The notes beneath the pieces are model-generated. The model did not search any database. It saw only the letters and a list, made by a program, of their open reading frames with translations, and was not told the origin of the DNA. DNA of 64,000 nt, from assembly GCA_965243145.1 (NCBI GenBank), contig CBDEUB010000002.1, forward strand, positions 1,612,001-1,676,000, read 5' to 3'. A program made the translations under genes and the position numbers. The DNA comes from CBDBLK01 sp965243145. GTDB lineage: Bacteria; Bdellovibrionota; Bacteriovoracia; Bacteriovoracales; Bacteriovoracaceae. Below, in pieces: positions 36,387 to 45,203 of this stretch (positions are counted from its first letter, which is position 1; each line of letters opens with the position of its first letter).

Positions 36387-38063
36387 TTAAAACTTATCAA
36401 CTACAGAGTTTAGCGCCGCCTCTTCCAAGGTAGTAAGTCCTTGGGCCACTTTAGTCATGGCCGCCATTCTCAAAGTTTTCATGCCATCTTTTATGGCCTG
36501 TCTTTTGATATTAACACTTGTACCATCCTGCATAACAATAGCTCTAACTGCTTGTGTCATTTCCATAACTTCGTAGATAGCAATTCTTCCTTTGTAACCT
36601 GTCCCATTACATGCTCTACAACCTGATCCTTTATAAACTTTTATTTTACTGGCCGATTGGGGAGCTATTCCATAGGCCACAAGCTCATCAACAGGTACTT
36701 TTATAACTTCTCTACACTCAATACAAATTTTTCGGCAAAGTCTCTGTGCAACGACAACATTCAAAGAGTCAGCTACCAAAAAAGGCTCAATGCCCATATT
36801 AAGCAATCTACTTACAGTCGTAGCTGCATCATTTGTGTGCAGTGTGCTCAAAACCAAGTGGCCAGTTAATGCTGCCTCCACAGCAATCTCTGCAACTTCC
36901 AAATCCCGAATCTCACCCACCATGATAATATCAGGGTCTTGCCGCAAAAAGGCCTTAAAAGCAGTCGCAAATGTCAATCCAATATTTTTTTTTACATTGA
37001 CTTGATTAATTCCTTCCAAATTAAATTCCACCGGGTCTTCGGCCGTAGAAATATTGCGATCTGGTTTGTTCAATTCGTAGAGAGATGAATACAATGTGGT
37101 TGTTTTTCCAGACCCAGTAGGCCCTGTTACCAAACACATTCCATAAGGTTTTAGAATCCCATTTTTCAAAGAGGTGAGTTGTTTGGCCTCAAAGCCGAGC
37201 TTGGCCATATCTAACTGGAGATTAGATTGATCCAACAATCTCAAAACAATTTTTTCTCCGAATAAGCAAGGAAGAGTTGACACCCTATAGTCAATGGGGC
37301 TTCCTCCAATTGATAGTTTAATCCTTCCATCCTGAGGTTTTCTCTTTTCAGAAATGTCCAATTGGGCCAAAATTTTTATTCTTGAAATAATAGAGCGGGC
37401 AAACACCTGGGGAGGCCTATCAAATTCCTGCAATTTTCCATCCACGCGAAATCTTATTCTAAAAATTTTTTCGAAAGATTCCATGTGAATATCAGACACT
37501 TTTTTAATAAATGCTTCTGCCAAAACCTTATTAACGAAAACTATAATATCTTCTCCAATGTCCTTCTCTTGATCGACATCATCATCTTCTTTAACAACAG
37601 AATCTTTAATTTCTTTTATAGTAGACAGAAGTTCGTCTACAGATTCAGTAATTCTGTTAAATATTTTTCCCCAAGCGGATATATTAACTAGAATGAAATC
37701 AACAGGGTGTTGAAAAACTCTCTGCAATTCCCCCTTAAACTCTGTTATGGTTGGATCATAAATAGCAAGAGTTACACATTTGGCAGTCTTCTTTATCGGA
37801 ACGGCCCTATATTTTACTGCATCTCCTTTTTTAATCAGCTTGATACTTTCTTCTTTCACTTGAACATTATTAATATCAATAAAAGGAATATTGCTATTTT
37901 TGGCCAAATGTTGAGCAAATTTCATATCATCGAAAAAACTTAGGTTTAACAATTTTAATTCAGAAACTTCTTTAGGATTCTTTTTAAGAAGCAATGGCCT
38001 TAAATCTTTGGCCGGAACCATTCCTGCTTTACTGACAACTTCTGCAAATTCTTTACGAAACAT
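36387..38063 (-). CDS. pilB: PilB, pilus extension ATPase
   Basis: Assembly ATPase for pilus extension. The 558 residues have an N-terminal MshEN/GspE_N-type domain (about 1-140), then the motor domain with Walker A TGPTGSGKTTTLYSSL, Asp-box AEDPVEF, Walker B DPDIIMVGEIRD and His-box GHLVLSTLHTND. A zinc-binding tetracysteine follows, CRKICIEC ... CRACNGTGYKGR. First gene of pilB-pilT-pilC. Confidence 0.98.
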   Translation of the reverse strand: MFRKEFAEVVSKAGMVPAKDLRPLLLKKNPKEVSELKLLNLSFFDDMKFAQHLAKNSNIPFIDINNVQVKEESIKLIKKGDAVKYRAVPIKKTAKCVTLAIYDPTITEFKGELQRVFQHPVDFILVNISAWGKIFNRITESVDELLSTIKEIKDSVVKEDDDVDQEKDIGEDIIVFVNKVLAEAFIKKVSDIHMESFEKIFRIRFRVDGKLQEFDRPPQVFARSIISRIKILAQLDISEKRKPQDGRIKLSIGGSPIDYRVSTLPCLFGEKIVLRLLDQSNLQLDMAKLGFEAKQLTSLKNGILKPYGMCLVTGPTGSGKTTTLYSSLYELNKPDRNISTAEDPVEFNLEGINQVNVKKNIGLTFATAFKAFLRQDPDIIMVGEIRDLEVAEIAVEAALTGHLVLSTLHTNDAATTVSRLLNMGIEPFLVADSLNVVVAQRLCRKICIECREVIKVPVDELVAYGIAPQSASKIKVYKGSGCRACNGTGYKGRIAIYEVMEMTQAVRAIVMQDGTSVNIKRQAIKDGMKTLRMAAMTKVAQGLTTLEEAALNSVVDKF

Positions 38064-38129
38064 AGGCCACCATAAGAAAATCGACCACTAACCTGCCAAC
38101 GAATCGGAATCGTGACCGCAAAACTTAAA

Positions 38130-38158
38130 TATCAGAGATATCAGAGATATTTATTAGA
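38130..38158. repeat. Short 9-bp tandem/palindromic repeat between pilB and aroE
   Basis: Two perfect copies of TATCAGAGA (38130-38138, 38139-38147) are followed by a degenerate third. The block also forms an AAATATC / GATATTT stem. It lies in the 118-base gap between the aroE stop and the pilB start, and could be a weak aroE terminator or an upstream pilB element. Confidence 0.4.
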
Positions 38159-38181
38159 GATATTCAGGAAGAATTTTTAGA

Positions 38182-39123
38182 TCAAGTATGATCTTGGAAA
38201 AACCTAGAAGAGTATTTTCCTTGACGAATAAGAAGGCCATATCCGTCAACATAGTTTTCAAATTTATTTAAGTGGGGTTTGTATGAATAATTATAGTCCC
38301 AAAATAAGCAATTTTTTGAAAGGTTACCTTCAAAGCAAAAATCTCGAGAACAACTATTAATAACTATAGTTTTTTCTTCAAATAAACCGTTATTAAAATC
38401 TAATTTCTGTACAGAACTATTTTGCTCTTTCCGTAATTGCTCATACTTCAGGCCATCTTGCCTCCGCATCCTGCTCCGGCACTGCCCATCGGGGCAGTCG
38501 TCGCTCGTCGCCTTTCTGGCGACTCCGTGTGGTTCAGCTTCGCCATCGCTCCCTGCGATGTGCAAAGAGCACACCTCAGTCGCTCTGTCTTGCTTCTCCC
38601 CAATCTGACCTAAATTGTGAGCATTTACCGTACTTTTATTGTAGTTTTTCATTGGGGTATGAGTAGTTGCCTTTTTCCTGTAGTAATGGAAATAAGAAAT
38701 ATCATAAATATGACTTAATTCGTCTAAAATATCTAGTGTTATTTTGGCCATGCTTCCATTACCAAGCAGAATAAATTGTTTGTAATTTTTTTTATAAAAC
38801 TTTTTCAAAAAATATTTTACAGCAAAATAATCAGTATTTTCTGAAAAAAATTTTTCACCCCTTTTTTTTATGCAATTTATCAATCCCAATTTTTTTACTA
38901 TTGGACTAGAAAAATCAATTTGATCTAAAAAATGGCCTTTGTAAGGTGAAGTTATATTTAGGCCTAAAAGATTATGTTTATCAAATAATTCTTTTAAGCT
39001 GGGAATAAAAACCTTATCTTGATAATCCAATAATTTATATGAAAATTTCTCAAAAAATTTTTTGTAGATAATGGGGGATTTGGAATGATCGATATTTTTT
39101 CCCAATAAGGCCAAATTAATCAA
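38182..39123 (-). CDS. aroE: Shikimate dehydrogenase AroE with in-frame inserted repeat
   Basis: NADPH-dependent reduction of 3-dehydroshikimate. N-terminal substrate-domain motifs are present: HSKSP, NITSPYKGHF (Lys62) and ENTDYF (Asp98); the nucleotide-binding loop is LLGNGSMA (about 119-126), and the C-terminal block VDGYGLLIRQGKYS matches the family's last helix. Between them residues about 152-230 are foreign, rich in Cys/Arg/Asp, and encoded by a G+C-rich repeat (38434-38668). Without it the protein is about 234 residues, slightly short for AroE (about 270). The frame is kept throughout, so a protein with a large surface loop may still be made; activity is uncertain. Overlaps ribF by 4 bases. 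Confidence 0.85.
   Translation of the reverse strand: MINLALLGKNIDHSKSPIIYKKFFEKFSYKLLDYQDKVFIPSLKELFDKHNLLGLNITSPYKGHFLDQIDFSSPIVKKLGLINCIKKRGEKFFSENTDYFAVKYFLKKFYKKNYKQFILLGNGSMAKITLDILDELSHIYDISYFHYYRKKATTHTPMKNYNKSTVNAHNLGQIGEKQDRATEVCSLHIAGSDGEAEPHGVARKATSDDCPDGQCRSRMRRQDGLKYEQLRKEQNSSVQKLDFNNGLFEEKTIVINSCSRDFCFEGNLSKNCLFWDYNYSYKPHLNKFENYVDGYGLLIRQGKYSSRFFQDHT
38434..38668. mobile_element. Structured repeat element, copy 1 (inside aroE)
   Basis: A 235-bp unit running from TAATTGCTCA to ATGAGTAGTT, related to the unit at 46072-46238. Shared parts are about nine in ten identical. Internal stems include CATCGC-N5-GCGATG, GTGC-N5-GCAC and a long imperfect pairing of the left TGCTCATAC...CATCTTG with CAATCTGACC...TGAGCA near 38601-38622. 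This copy carries 68 extra bases (about 38461-38528) with two perfect hairpins, ACTGCCC/GGGCAGT (38481-38498) and GTCGCC/GGCGAC (38507-38523). Much more G+C rich than its host gene. No transposase is encoded, so it is a non-autonomous, MITE- or REP-like element. Confidence 0.75.
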
Positions 39124-40037
39124 TTTAAACTTTTCCTTTTTTCACGATCAAGTTTTACTGCTTTTACAAGGTCGTTTAAAGATTTAAATTTCTTTTCATC
39201 TCTCATTTTTTCCAAGAAATAAACAGTTATAGTCTCTCCATAAATATTGTTATCGAAATCAAGTATATTTGTTTCAATACAAAGTTCTTTATTTTCACCA
39301 AAAGTTGGATTATGGCCAACATTAGTGAGACCTAAGTATTTATTTCCTGCATATTTTACCTCCGTAGAATACACTCCATTGGCAGGAATCAAACGGTTTA
39401 TATCAAGATCAAGATTAGCAGTTGGAATTTGCATGGCACTTCCTTGTCCTTTACCCTTTTTTACCTTTCCTTTTATAAAAAAAGGCCTGCCAAGAAAACG
39501 ATTTGCTTGAAGAATATTTCCACTCTGGATCAAATTTCTGATTAGGCCAGAGCTTACTGTCTGGCCATCAATCTTAAATTCATCTAATAATTTGACTTCT
39601 ATATTCATGGGAGCACAATATTGTTCTAAAAAATGATGATTTCCTTTCTTATCAGCACCAAAAGCAAAATCATATCCTACATAAATACTCCTAGGCCTTA
39701 CATGAGACATAATATAATTTTTTAAAAAATTTTCAGGTGATTGAGAGCTAAAATTTTTATCAAAACCAAACTCTATGACTATATCAATGCCCCTTTGAAA
39801 AAGAAATTTTTTTCTCTCTTCATAAGAATTAATAAGAAAATTTTTTCGATTAAACAAAGTGACATTGGGGTGAGGTACAAAAGTCGCAACAATCAATTTA
39901 TCATTAAATTTAACACAATCCTGCTTTATCATTTTCAACAAATTTTGATGTCCTATATGTAATCCATCAAAATTGCCTATAATAAGTCTATAGTTCAAAT
40001 CGCTTGTTAATTCAGACAGTTTTTTGATTTCTCTCAC
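39120..40037 (-). CDS. ribF: Bifunctional riboflavin kinase / FAD synthetase
   Basis: Phosphorylates riboflavin to FMN and adenylates FMN to FAD. The 305 residues have the N-terminal nucleotidyltransferase motif NFDGLHIGHQ (about 22-31) and the YVGYDFAFG block. The C-terminal flavokinase domain has a PTAN motif in GSAMQIPTANLD near 200. Overlaps batD by 26 bases and aroE by 4, so it is translated as part of the bat operon tail. No FMN riboswitch is seen. Confidence 0.95.
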   Translation of the reverse strand: MREIKKLSELTSDLNYRLIIGNFDGLHIGHQNLLKMIKQDCVKFNDKLIVATFVPHPNVTLFNRKNFLINSYEERKKFLFQRGIDIVIEFGFDKNFSSQSPENFLKNYIMSHVRPRSIYVGYDFAFGADKKGNHHFLEQYCAPMNIEVKLLDEFKIDGQTVSSGLIRNLIQSGNILQANRFLGRPFFIKGKVKKGKGQGSAMQIPTANLDLDINRLIPANGVYSTEVKYAGNKYLGLTNVGHNPTFGENKELCIETNILDFDNNIYGETITVYFLEKMRDEKKFKSLNDLVKAVKLDREKRKSLN

Positions 40038-41697
40038 GATTTATAACCTCTAACAAATCTTTAAAATAATTTCTCTTAATGTGTAACTTTGATCCTATAT
40101 CTTTTCCACCAAAAGATTTTTTTTCCAATGAATAGATGAGATAAAAAAAATATTCTTTTGAAGGCCTTTTCAATGAACTGTTATTAATTAGTAATTTTAA
40201 GTTGGCCTCTTCCGGATTCAACAAACTGAGAAGTGCATAAAGTCTGGAGTAAGTCAATCCTTTTTTCTGTATCTCTCTATATAAATCCCTTTCAGACCTG
40301 ATTTTTCTTTTAGAAAATAATCCTTGAGATGCACCCAATTCTGTCAATTGAATTAAAATCAATATAAAAAAAGCAAGCATAAGCCATTTTGTCATGCTGG
40401 CCTTTAATGTATCTCCGTAAGATAGTTCAAAAACAGGTGCCACTATAGTAGTTTCTTCGTGTTCTTCTTGATTCTTTTGGGCCGGAGAAATTTTAAGACC
40501 TAAAGATTCTTCTTGCCTCCCAGCTATTGCTACACCACTTATCTGCAATCCAGGTAAAGACACTTCGACTGTTTCATACTTGAAATCTTGAGGATCAAAA
40601 TAACTTAGTTTTACTGAAAAAGGGCCTTGATTAACAGGAGAACGCGCCAAATATGTATAATCAAATATTTTTTTTGCTGTCGATTTTCCAGTTTCAATGA
40701 CTTCACTTTTAACATCAAATTTTTCTAGCTTATCATCATCATAAAGCAATGGTGCTTCAAAATTTTCCAACGCCCCAGGGCCATTAACTTCCATTCTCAA
40801 TTCAATGGCCTCATTGATCAAATATTTATCTTTTCCCTGCTCAACCTTAAATTCATGCTTACCAATCAACCCCGTAAAATGGGCCGGAACATTCCCCTTG
40901 GGAAGAGGCCTAACATTGAGCGGAACCATTTTACTGCTTAGAGTTTTTGTAAAAAGTCTTCCAAAGGAAAATCCGAATCCTCCAAAAGGATTATTTCCAC
41001 GCTCTTGCCTGTATTGGATTCTAAGTTCCAGCGGGTCTATATAAATTTCCCCCGGTATTTCTGGATAAACTCTGGCAGAATATTTAAGACTTCTCCTGTA
41101 TATTTGTCCTTTATAATTCACCGTTTCTTGGTTTTCATTGATATGGTGAAAGCGTTTAATCATCTTATTTAAGGAAGGAAATTTTTTAACCTCTATACCG
41201 ACTATAGGCAGTTTGGTATAAAGATAATAACGCACATCAATTCCCTCTCCTACAAAAACTTCTTTCTTTGAAACTTCTGCTTCTATAAAAACATCTCCAA
41301 AAACCCTTCTTTGCGGAAGAATACTAATTTGCATATCCTGATGGCCAAAAGTTTTATCTCCCAACTGAATTTTTATATCACTAATTTTAAAAGTACCCGG
41401 TTTAGGAGCGTTCATTTCGTAGGCATAAACCAATTCTCTTCGAGAAGTAAATTTCCCATTAATGATGGCAGTCTGTATTGATACCCCTTCACTACGCTGT
41501 GATAAAATATCTATGCCATCAGAGTTAAATGATATTTGTGGTTTAGAACTGGAGTTTGTTTTTATCTTGAATCTAAGCGAAAAGTTTTCTCTAACTTGAG
41601 GAGGTTCAGGCGGTATTTCTACTGTCACAGGATCGGCCAATACCGATTTGGCAAAACTTAACAAAAATAAAAGGCCAACTATTACCCTCGTCAACAT
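40012..41697 (-). CDS. batD: BatD-like protein
   Basis: Membrane-anchored periplasmic protein of the Bacteroides aerotolerance (Bat) family. The start at 41697 is preferred: it gives MLTRVIVGLLFLLSFAKSVLA as a signal peptide and lies one base after the batB stop, with an AAGGA site; a longer frame to 41781 would have no signal at its N-terminus. The 561-residue product has a large Ig-like beta-rich exported region (EIPPEPPQVRENFSLRFKI onwards), a C-terminal membrane helix (about 455-475) and a cytoplasmic helical tail. Fits BatD in size and topology. Confidence 0.9.
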   Translation of the reverse strand: MLTRVIVGLLFLLSFAKSVLADPVTVEIPPEPPQVRENFSLRFKIKTNSSSKPQISFNSDGIDILSQRSEGVSIQTAIINGKFTSRRELVYAYEMNAPKPGTFKISDIKIQLGDKTFGHQDMQISILPQRRVFGDVFIEAEVSKKEVFVGEGIDVRYYLYTKLPIVGIEVKKFPSLNKMIKRFHHINENQETVNYKGQIYRRSLKYSARVYPEIPGEIYIDPLELRIQYRQERGNNPFGGFGFSFGRLFTKTLSSKMVPLNVRPLPKGNVPAHFTGLIGKHEFKVEQGKDKYLINEAIELRMEVNGPGALENFEAPLLYDDDKLEKFDVKSEVIETGKSTAKKIFDYTYLARSPVNQGPFSVKLSYFDPQDFKYETVEVSLPGLQISGVAIAGRQEESLGLKISPAQKNQEEHEETTIVAPVFELSYGDTLKASMTKWLMLAFFILILIQLTELGASQGLFSKRKIRSERDLYREIQKKGLTYSRLYALLSLLNPEEANLKLLINNSSLKRPSKEYFFYLIYSLEKKSFGGKDIGSKLHIKRNYFKDLLEVINRERNQKTV

Positions 41698-41698
41698 G

Positions 41699-43504
41699 TC
41701 ACCAGTCCTTAGATTGATATTTTTGAGAATCTTTAGTGCTGGTATCAATAAATTTTTTCTGCAATTCTCTATCATCGTCAAGAATTTGCTTCAAAATGGC
41801 CGGGATTTTGGCCATTTTTCCCGCTTCCTTTTCCCTATCTTTTGATGTTGAATTTTCTTGCGATTGATTTATTTGACGCTCTTGATTGTCGCTAGCTTTT
41901 TCTTCTTTCTTATCCTCGCGATCTTGTCTATCTTCTTGCTCCGCCTGGCCATTGTCTTGATTTTTGTTTTCCTTGGATTCATTTTCTTTACCTGTTTGTT
42001 TATTACTCTCTTGATTTTTTTGATTACCGTCTTTCCCATTCTGATCCGATTTTTCCTCTTCTTCCCCTTCCTTGCTTTCTTTATTATTTTGTTGATCTTC
42101 TTTCGATTGATTGTTATTCGCTTGATTTTGTAAAGCAAGGAGTATATTTTGCTGTAAATCTTCACTGGAAAGATGCGAGTATTTTTCTTGTTTTAATCTT
42201 TTTGACAATTTAGCGAACAATTTTAAGGCCTCAGGGATTTTTTTTGCTTTGGCCAAAGAAATTGCGTAATTCATAATAATTTCCGGACTGGCATCTTCAA
42301 TATCTTCAATATTTTCCTCGTACAAAGTTAGTGCCGTTTGATAGTCTTGACTTTCTAATAAATTCTCTGCCAATTTAAGAGACTCAAAGCTATTGAGATT
42401 GCCTTTTTTATGTCTCTGCCACAAATTGTAATCTAATTTTGAGGCCAATTCATTTTCATTTGCCAAAATTCCGGGAAACCCCAAATGTAAAACCAAACAA
42501 AGGGAGAAAAATAATCCTGAACTGAATTGTTTGAATGTTTTGGCCATGGAAAGCAAATTTGCTAGGATCAGTAGCAAAACTCCAGGAATAACCGCATATT
42601 CAAGCTTGACAGGGAAAATTTGAACAGTCCCTTTATCTAGTATTTGCTCGTAGGATTCTCTAAAAAATTCCAAGATTTCTTCAGTTGGAAGAGCATAACT
42701 AGATACAATCCAATATTTATAACGGTTTACTAAATTGGCCATATCTCTAAGCAATTTTTCATTCAATTTGGATACGACCCGTTCTCCATTGTAATTCTTA
42801 TAACCTCGCAAAATCCCACGCTTATCCCTTATGGGTATAACGCCTCCTTTCAAACTTCCAATGCCCAAAACTGCTAACGATATGTTTTCTGGAATATTCA
42901 ACTTCAAAACTTCTTCGTTTTCTTCTCCATCAGTAAAAAGCAAGATATTGCCGCTAATTTCATTTTTTCCACTATCAGCTTTAAAATATTGCAAACTTTC
43001 CATCAATGCTTGTGCGATATTTGATCCGCCATTGCTTATATTTGCACTTTCTAGGCCAGCAACCCGACTGTCAAGCAAATCAATATCATCCGTAAAGGGA
43101 ACTATCTTTTTTTGCGTATCGCTAAATAGCACTAGAGATATGCGATGCCCCACAGCTTTCTTAATAAAATGGCGTGCAATTAATAAAGATTTTTCAAAAC
43201 GATTAGGCCTTACATCCTCTGTCAACATGCTGGCCGAAGCGTCTATAATGATAATTGTTTTTTGATCTGGAACATCTAATTCAATTTTTTCCTGCGGCCC
43301 TCTCAAGTCCAATAAAGCAATTGCCAAGAAAAAAAATCCAATAATATAGAGGATTCGACGAATTTTACTCGTTTTATTTTCTTCAAAAAACCAATATTTT
43401 TTTATCCATCTAAAATAAGAAAGCTCATACCTTATTGTATAAAAAATAAAACAAATTAATGCAAATAAAATTAAGGGGAACCATTGCCAATAAAGAAAAT
43501 TCAT
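41699..43504 (-). CDS. batB: BatB/BatC fusion: VWA domain plus TPR and charged tail
   Basis: The 601 residues begin with two membrane helices, then a von Willebrand factor A domain with MIDAS motif DASAS (about 88-92) and the later TDGEE. Two more membrane helices follow near 300-350, then a helical TPR segment (about 375-470, YQTALTLYEENIEDI, IPEALKLFAKLS). A long Lys/Glu/Asn/Gln-rich low-complexity region (about 480-570) precedes a short C-terminus. BatB and BatC are separate genes in Bacteroides; here they are fused. The start overlaps batA by 4 bases and batD begins one base after its stop. Confidence 0.9.
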   Translation of the reverse strand: MNFLYWQWFPLILFALICFIFYTIRYELSYFRWIKKYWFFEENKTSKIRRILYIIGFFFLAIALLDLRGPQEKIELDVPDQKTIIIIDASASMLTEDVRPNRFEKSLLIARHFIKKAVGHRISLVLFSDTQKKIVPFTDDIDLLDSRVAGLESANISNGGSNIAQALMESLQYFKADSGKNEISGNILLFTDGEENEEVLKLNIPENISLAVLGIGSLKGGVIPIRDKRGILRGYKNYNGERVVSKLNEKLLRDMANLVNRYKYWIVSSYALPTEEILEFFRESYEQILDKGTVQIFPVKLEYAVIPGVLLLILANLLSMAKTFKQFSSGLFFSLCLVLHLGFPGILANENELASKLDYNLWQRHKKGNLNSFESLKLAENLLESQDYQTALTLYEENIEDIEDASPEIIMNYAISLAKAKKIPEALKLFAKLSKRLKQEKYSHLSSEDLQQNILLALQNQANNNQSKEDQQNNKESKEGEEEEKSDQNGKDGNQKNQESNKQTGKENESKENKNQDNGQAEQEDRQDREDKKEEKASDNQERQINQSQENSTSKDREKEAGKMAKIPAILKQILDDDRELQKKFIDTSTKDSQKYQSKDW

Positions 43505-44451
43505 ATTGCTTCTCGCAAAAATCGTTTCCTAAATAAATCAGTAAAGGCCAATAAGATAATTCCTATAAAAAGAAATTTGTAATAGACCTCTTTATACAGA
43601 GTTCTAGAACTGCTATCAATCTCCGTTTTCTCCAATTCCTGAATAGCACTCAAAACTTCTGTTAATGCCGATTCATTTTCAGCATAAAAACTTTTCCCTT
43701 TTGTTATTTTAGAAATTTCATCTAATGTTTTAAGATCAACACTTCCTCCCGGTATTCTCTGATAACTTCCCCCCATACGCAATATCCGTTGAGAACTCTC
43801 TCGGCCAATGCCAATAGTATAAACTTTAATGCCTTGATCCCGAGAACGCTCTGCCGCTTGAATAGGGGTTATTTTGCCTACATTGCTTACACCATCGGTT
43901 AAAAGAATAATGACTTTGTTTTTAGTTAAAGATTGTGCTCCTCTAGCGACTGCTAGGCCCAAAGCATCCCCTATATTAGTACCCATGCCTAAAAAACCAA
44001 TTTTGATTTCGGATACCATACCTTCAATTAAATTTAAGTCGGTTGATAGAGGCAGTAGTGTAAAAGCATGATCTGAAAAAATAATAATTCCAATTCTGTC
44101 AGTTGGCCTTAATTCTATAAATTCCAAAATTTTTTTCTTGGCAACTTCCAAACGATTAGGCCTAAAATCTTCCGCCATCATTGATCTACTTACATCGATA
44201 ACAAAATAAATGTCATTAACTTCAATTTTATTTTTTGCAAGTCCCAGAGGTACACGAGGACGCATCATAGAATAGGCAATCAAACTCCAGGCCAAGACAC
44301 CCAAAATGCACCCAAACCATTGAAAAACTCTGTTGGCCTCTTTGCAATATTGAGGAGGAAGGTATATTTCAGCAGGCCTGAATACTTTAAAATAACTTAA
44401 AACCCAAACGACAAGGCCCAATAAGGCCAAAAGGGAGAGATAAGGTGTCAT
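43501..44451 (-). CDS. batA: BatA, VWA-domain membrane protein
   Basis: Membrane-anchored von Willebrand A protein. The start at 44451 gives MTPYLSLLALLGLVVWVLSYF, a proper first membrane helix, 5 bases after the upstream stop; a longer frame to 44520 lies inside the previous gene. The 316 residues have MIDAS motif DVSRSM, the TDGVSN segment, and a C-terminal membrane helix near 290-310. BatA and BatB are thought to form a MoxR-linked complex acting on periplasmic or metal-dependent protein maturation; the exact substrate is unknown. Confidence 0.92.
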   Translation of the reverse strand: MTPYLSLLALLGLVVWVLSYFKVFRPAEIYLPPQYCKEANRVFQWFGCILGVLAWSLIAYSMMRPRVPLGLAKNKIEVNDIYFVIDVSRSMMAEDFRPNRLEVAKKKILEFIELRPTDRIGIIIFSDHAFTLLPLSTDLNLIEGMVSEIKIGFLGMGTNIGDALGLAVARGAQSLTKNKVIILLTDGVSNVGKITPIQAAERSRDQGIKVYTIGIGRESSQRILRMGGSYQRIPGGSVDLKTLDEISKITKGKSFYAENESALTEVLSAIQELEKTEIDSSSRTLYKEVYYKFLFIGIILLAFTDLFRKRFLREAI

Positions 44452-44456
44452 GTAAG

Positions 44457-45203
44457 TCAACTTGCAATCCTTAATTTGTGCAATTTTTCCTCTATATTGG
44501 CCTGATCTTCTTTTGTCCAATCCGGCCTATATTGGCATTGATTCAACGCATTTAAAAAATCATTGGCATTTTTCTCTCCATAAATCTTCCTTAATAAACT
44601 TCTGTGTTGATATATTTTTTCGACAGATGGCCTCGATTTGGCCTTATTAACCATATCCTTAACCAATTGGATTTGTTTAGGTCTTGCAGCTTCCAATTCA
44701 TTTCGTTTCTTTTTTCTCGTTATCCAGACAGCAAAAAAACCTATAAAAAAAACCAAAAGAACAAAAGACCACCATTTATATGAATATCCGGCCAGTTCTT
44801 TCTGTTTCCACACTATAAAATCTTGTATCTTTAATTTTTGATCGGAAATTTTTATTTGTGGTAAAGCAACAGGGATATTGAAATCCCCAAGGAGTAAAAA
44901 AGAATCACTTTCTCCAGTAAACATTTTTTTTAAAATTAAAGTGAGTTCTATTTTTAAATCCTCAGTTTCATCTCTAAGTTTTTTGATACTGTTTGCTTCA
45001 ACTATATAAAAAGAGTCCGCAATGATTTGGCCTTCCAATATAGAAAAATCTACGGCATCGCTTCCTTCGTATTTAAAGATTAGTAATTCGGCATCGAAAA
45101 CATCTCCAACAGAAATTTCTTCTTTTCCTGGAAGTTCTAACCTTCCTTGAAGAGCAAATGCCGAGATCGAATAAAACAGAATAAAAAAACTAAATTTAAA
45201 CAT
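44457..45203 (-). CDS. DUF4381-like membrane protein of the Bat operon
   Basis: A 248-residue protein with a cleavable signal (about 1-18), a beta-rich periplasmic domain (about 19-135) and one membrane helix (WWSFVLLVFFIGFFAVWIT, about 144-162). A basic helical cytoplasmic tail follows. Its place between the DUF58 gene and batA, and this topology, match the DUF4381 genes of MoxR/Bat operons. Overlaps the DUF58 stop by one base. Confidence 0.75.
   Translation of the reverse strand: MFKFSFFILFYSISAFALQGRLELPGKEEISVGDVFDAELLIFKYEGSDAVDFSILEGQIIADSFYIVEANSIKKLRDETEDLKIELTLILKKMFTGESDSFLLLGDFNIPVALPQIKISDQKLKIQDFIVWKQKELAGYSYKWWSFVLLVFFIGFFAVWITRKKKRNELEAARPKQIQLVKDMVNKAKSRPSVEKIYQHRSLLRKIYGEKNANDFLNALNQCQYRPDWTKEDQANIEEKLHKLRIAS

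Noticed and set aside
38461..38600. Independent small gene encoding the Cys/Arg-rich peptide in aroE
   Set aside because: It has no own start signal and its sequence belongs to the repeat found again as non-coding DNA at 46072-46238.
41858..42165. Long open frames on both strands in the batB/C tail
   Set aside because: They are shadows of the Lys/Glu/Asn-rich low-complexity part of batB/C; no start signal or family pattern is visible.
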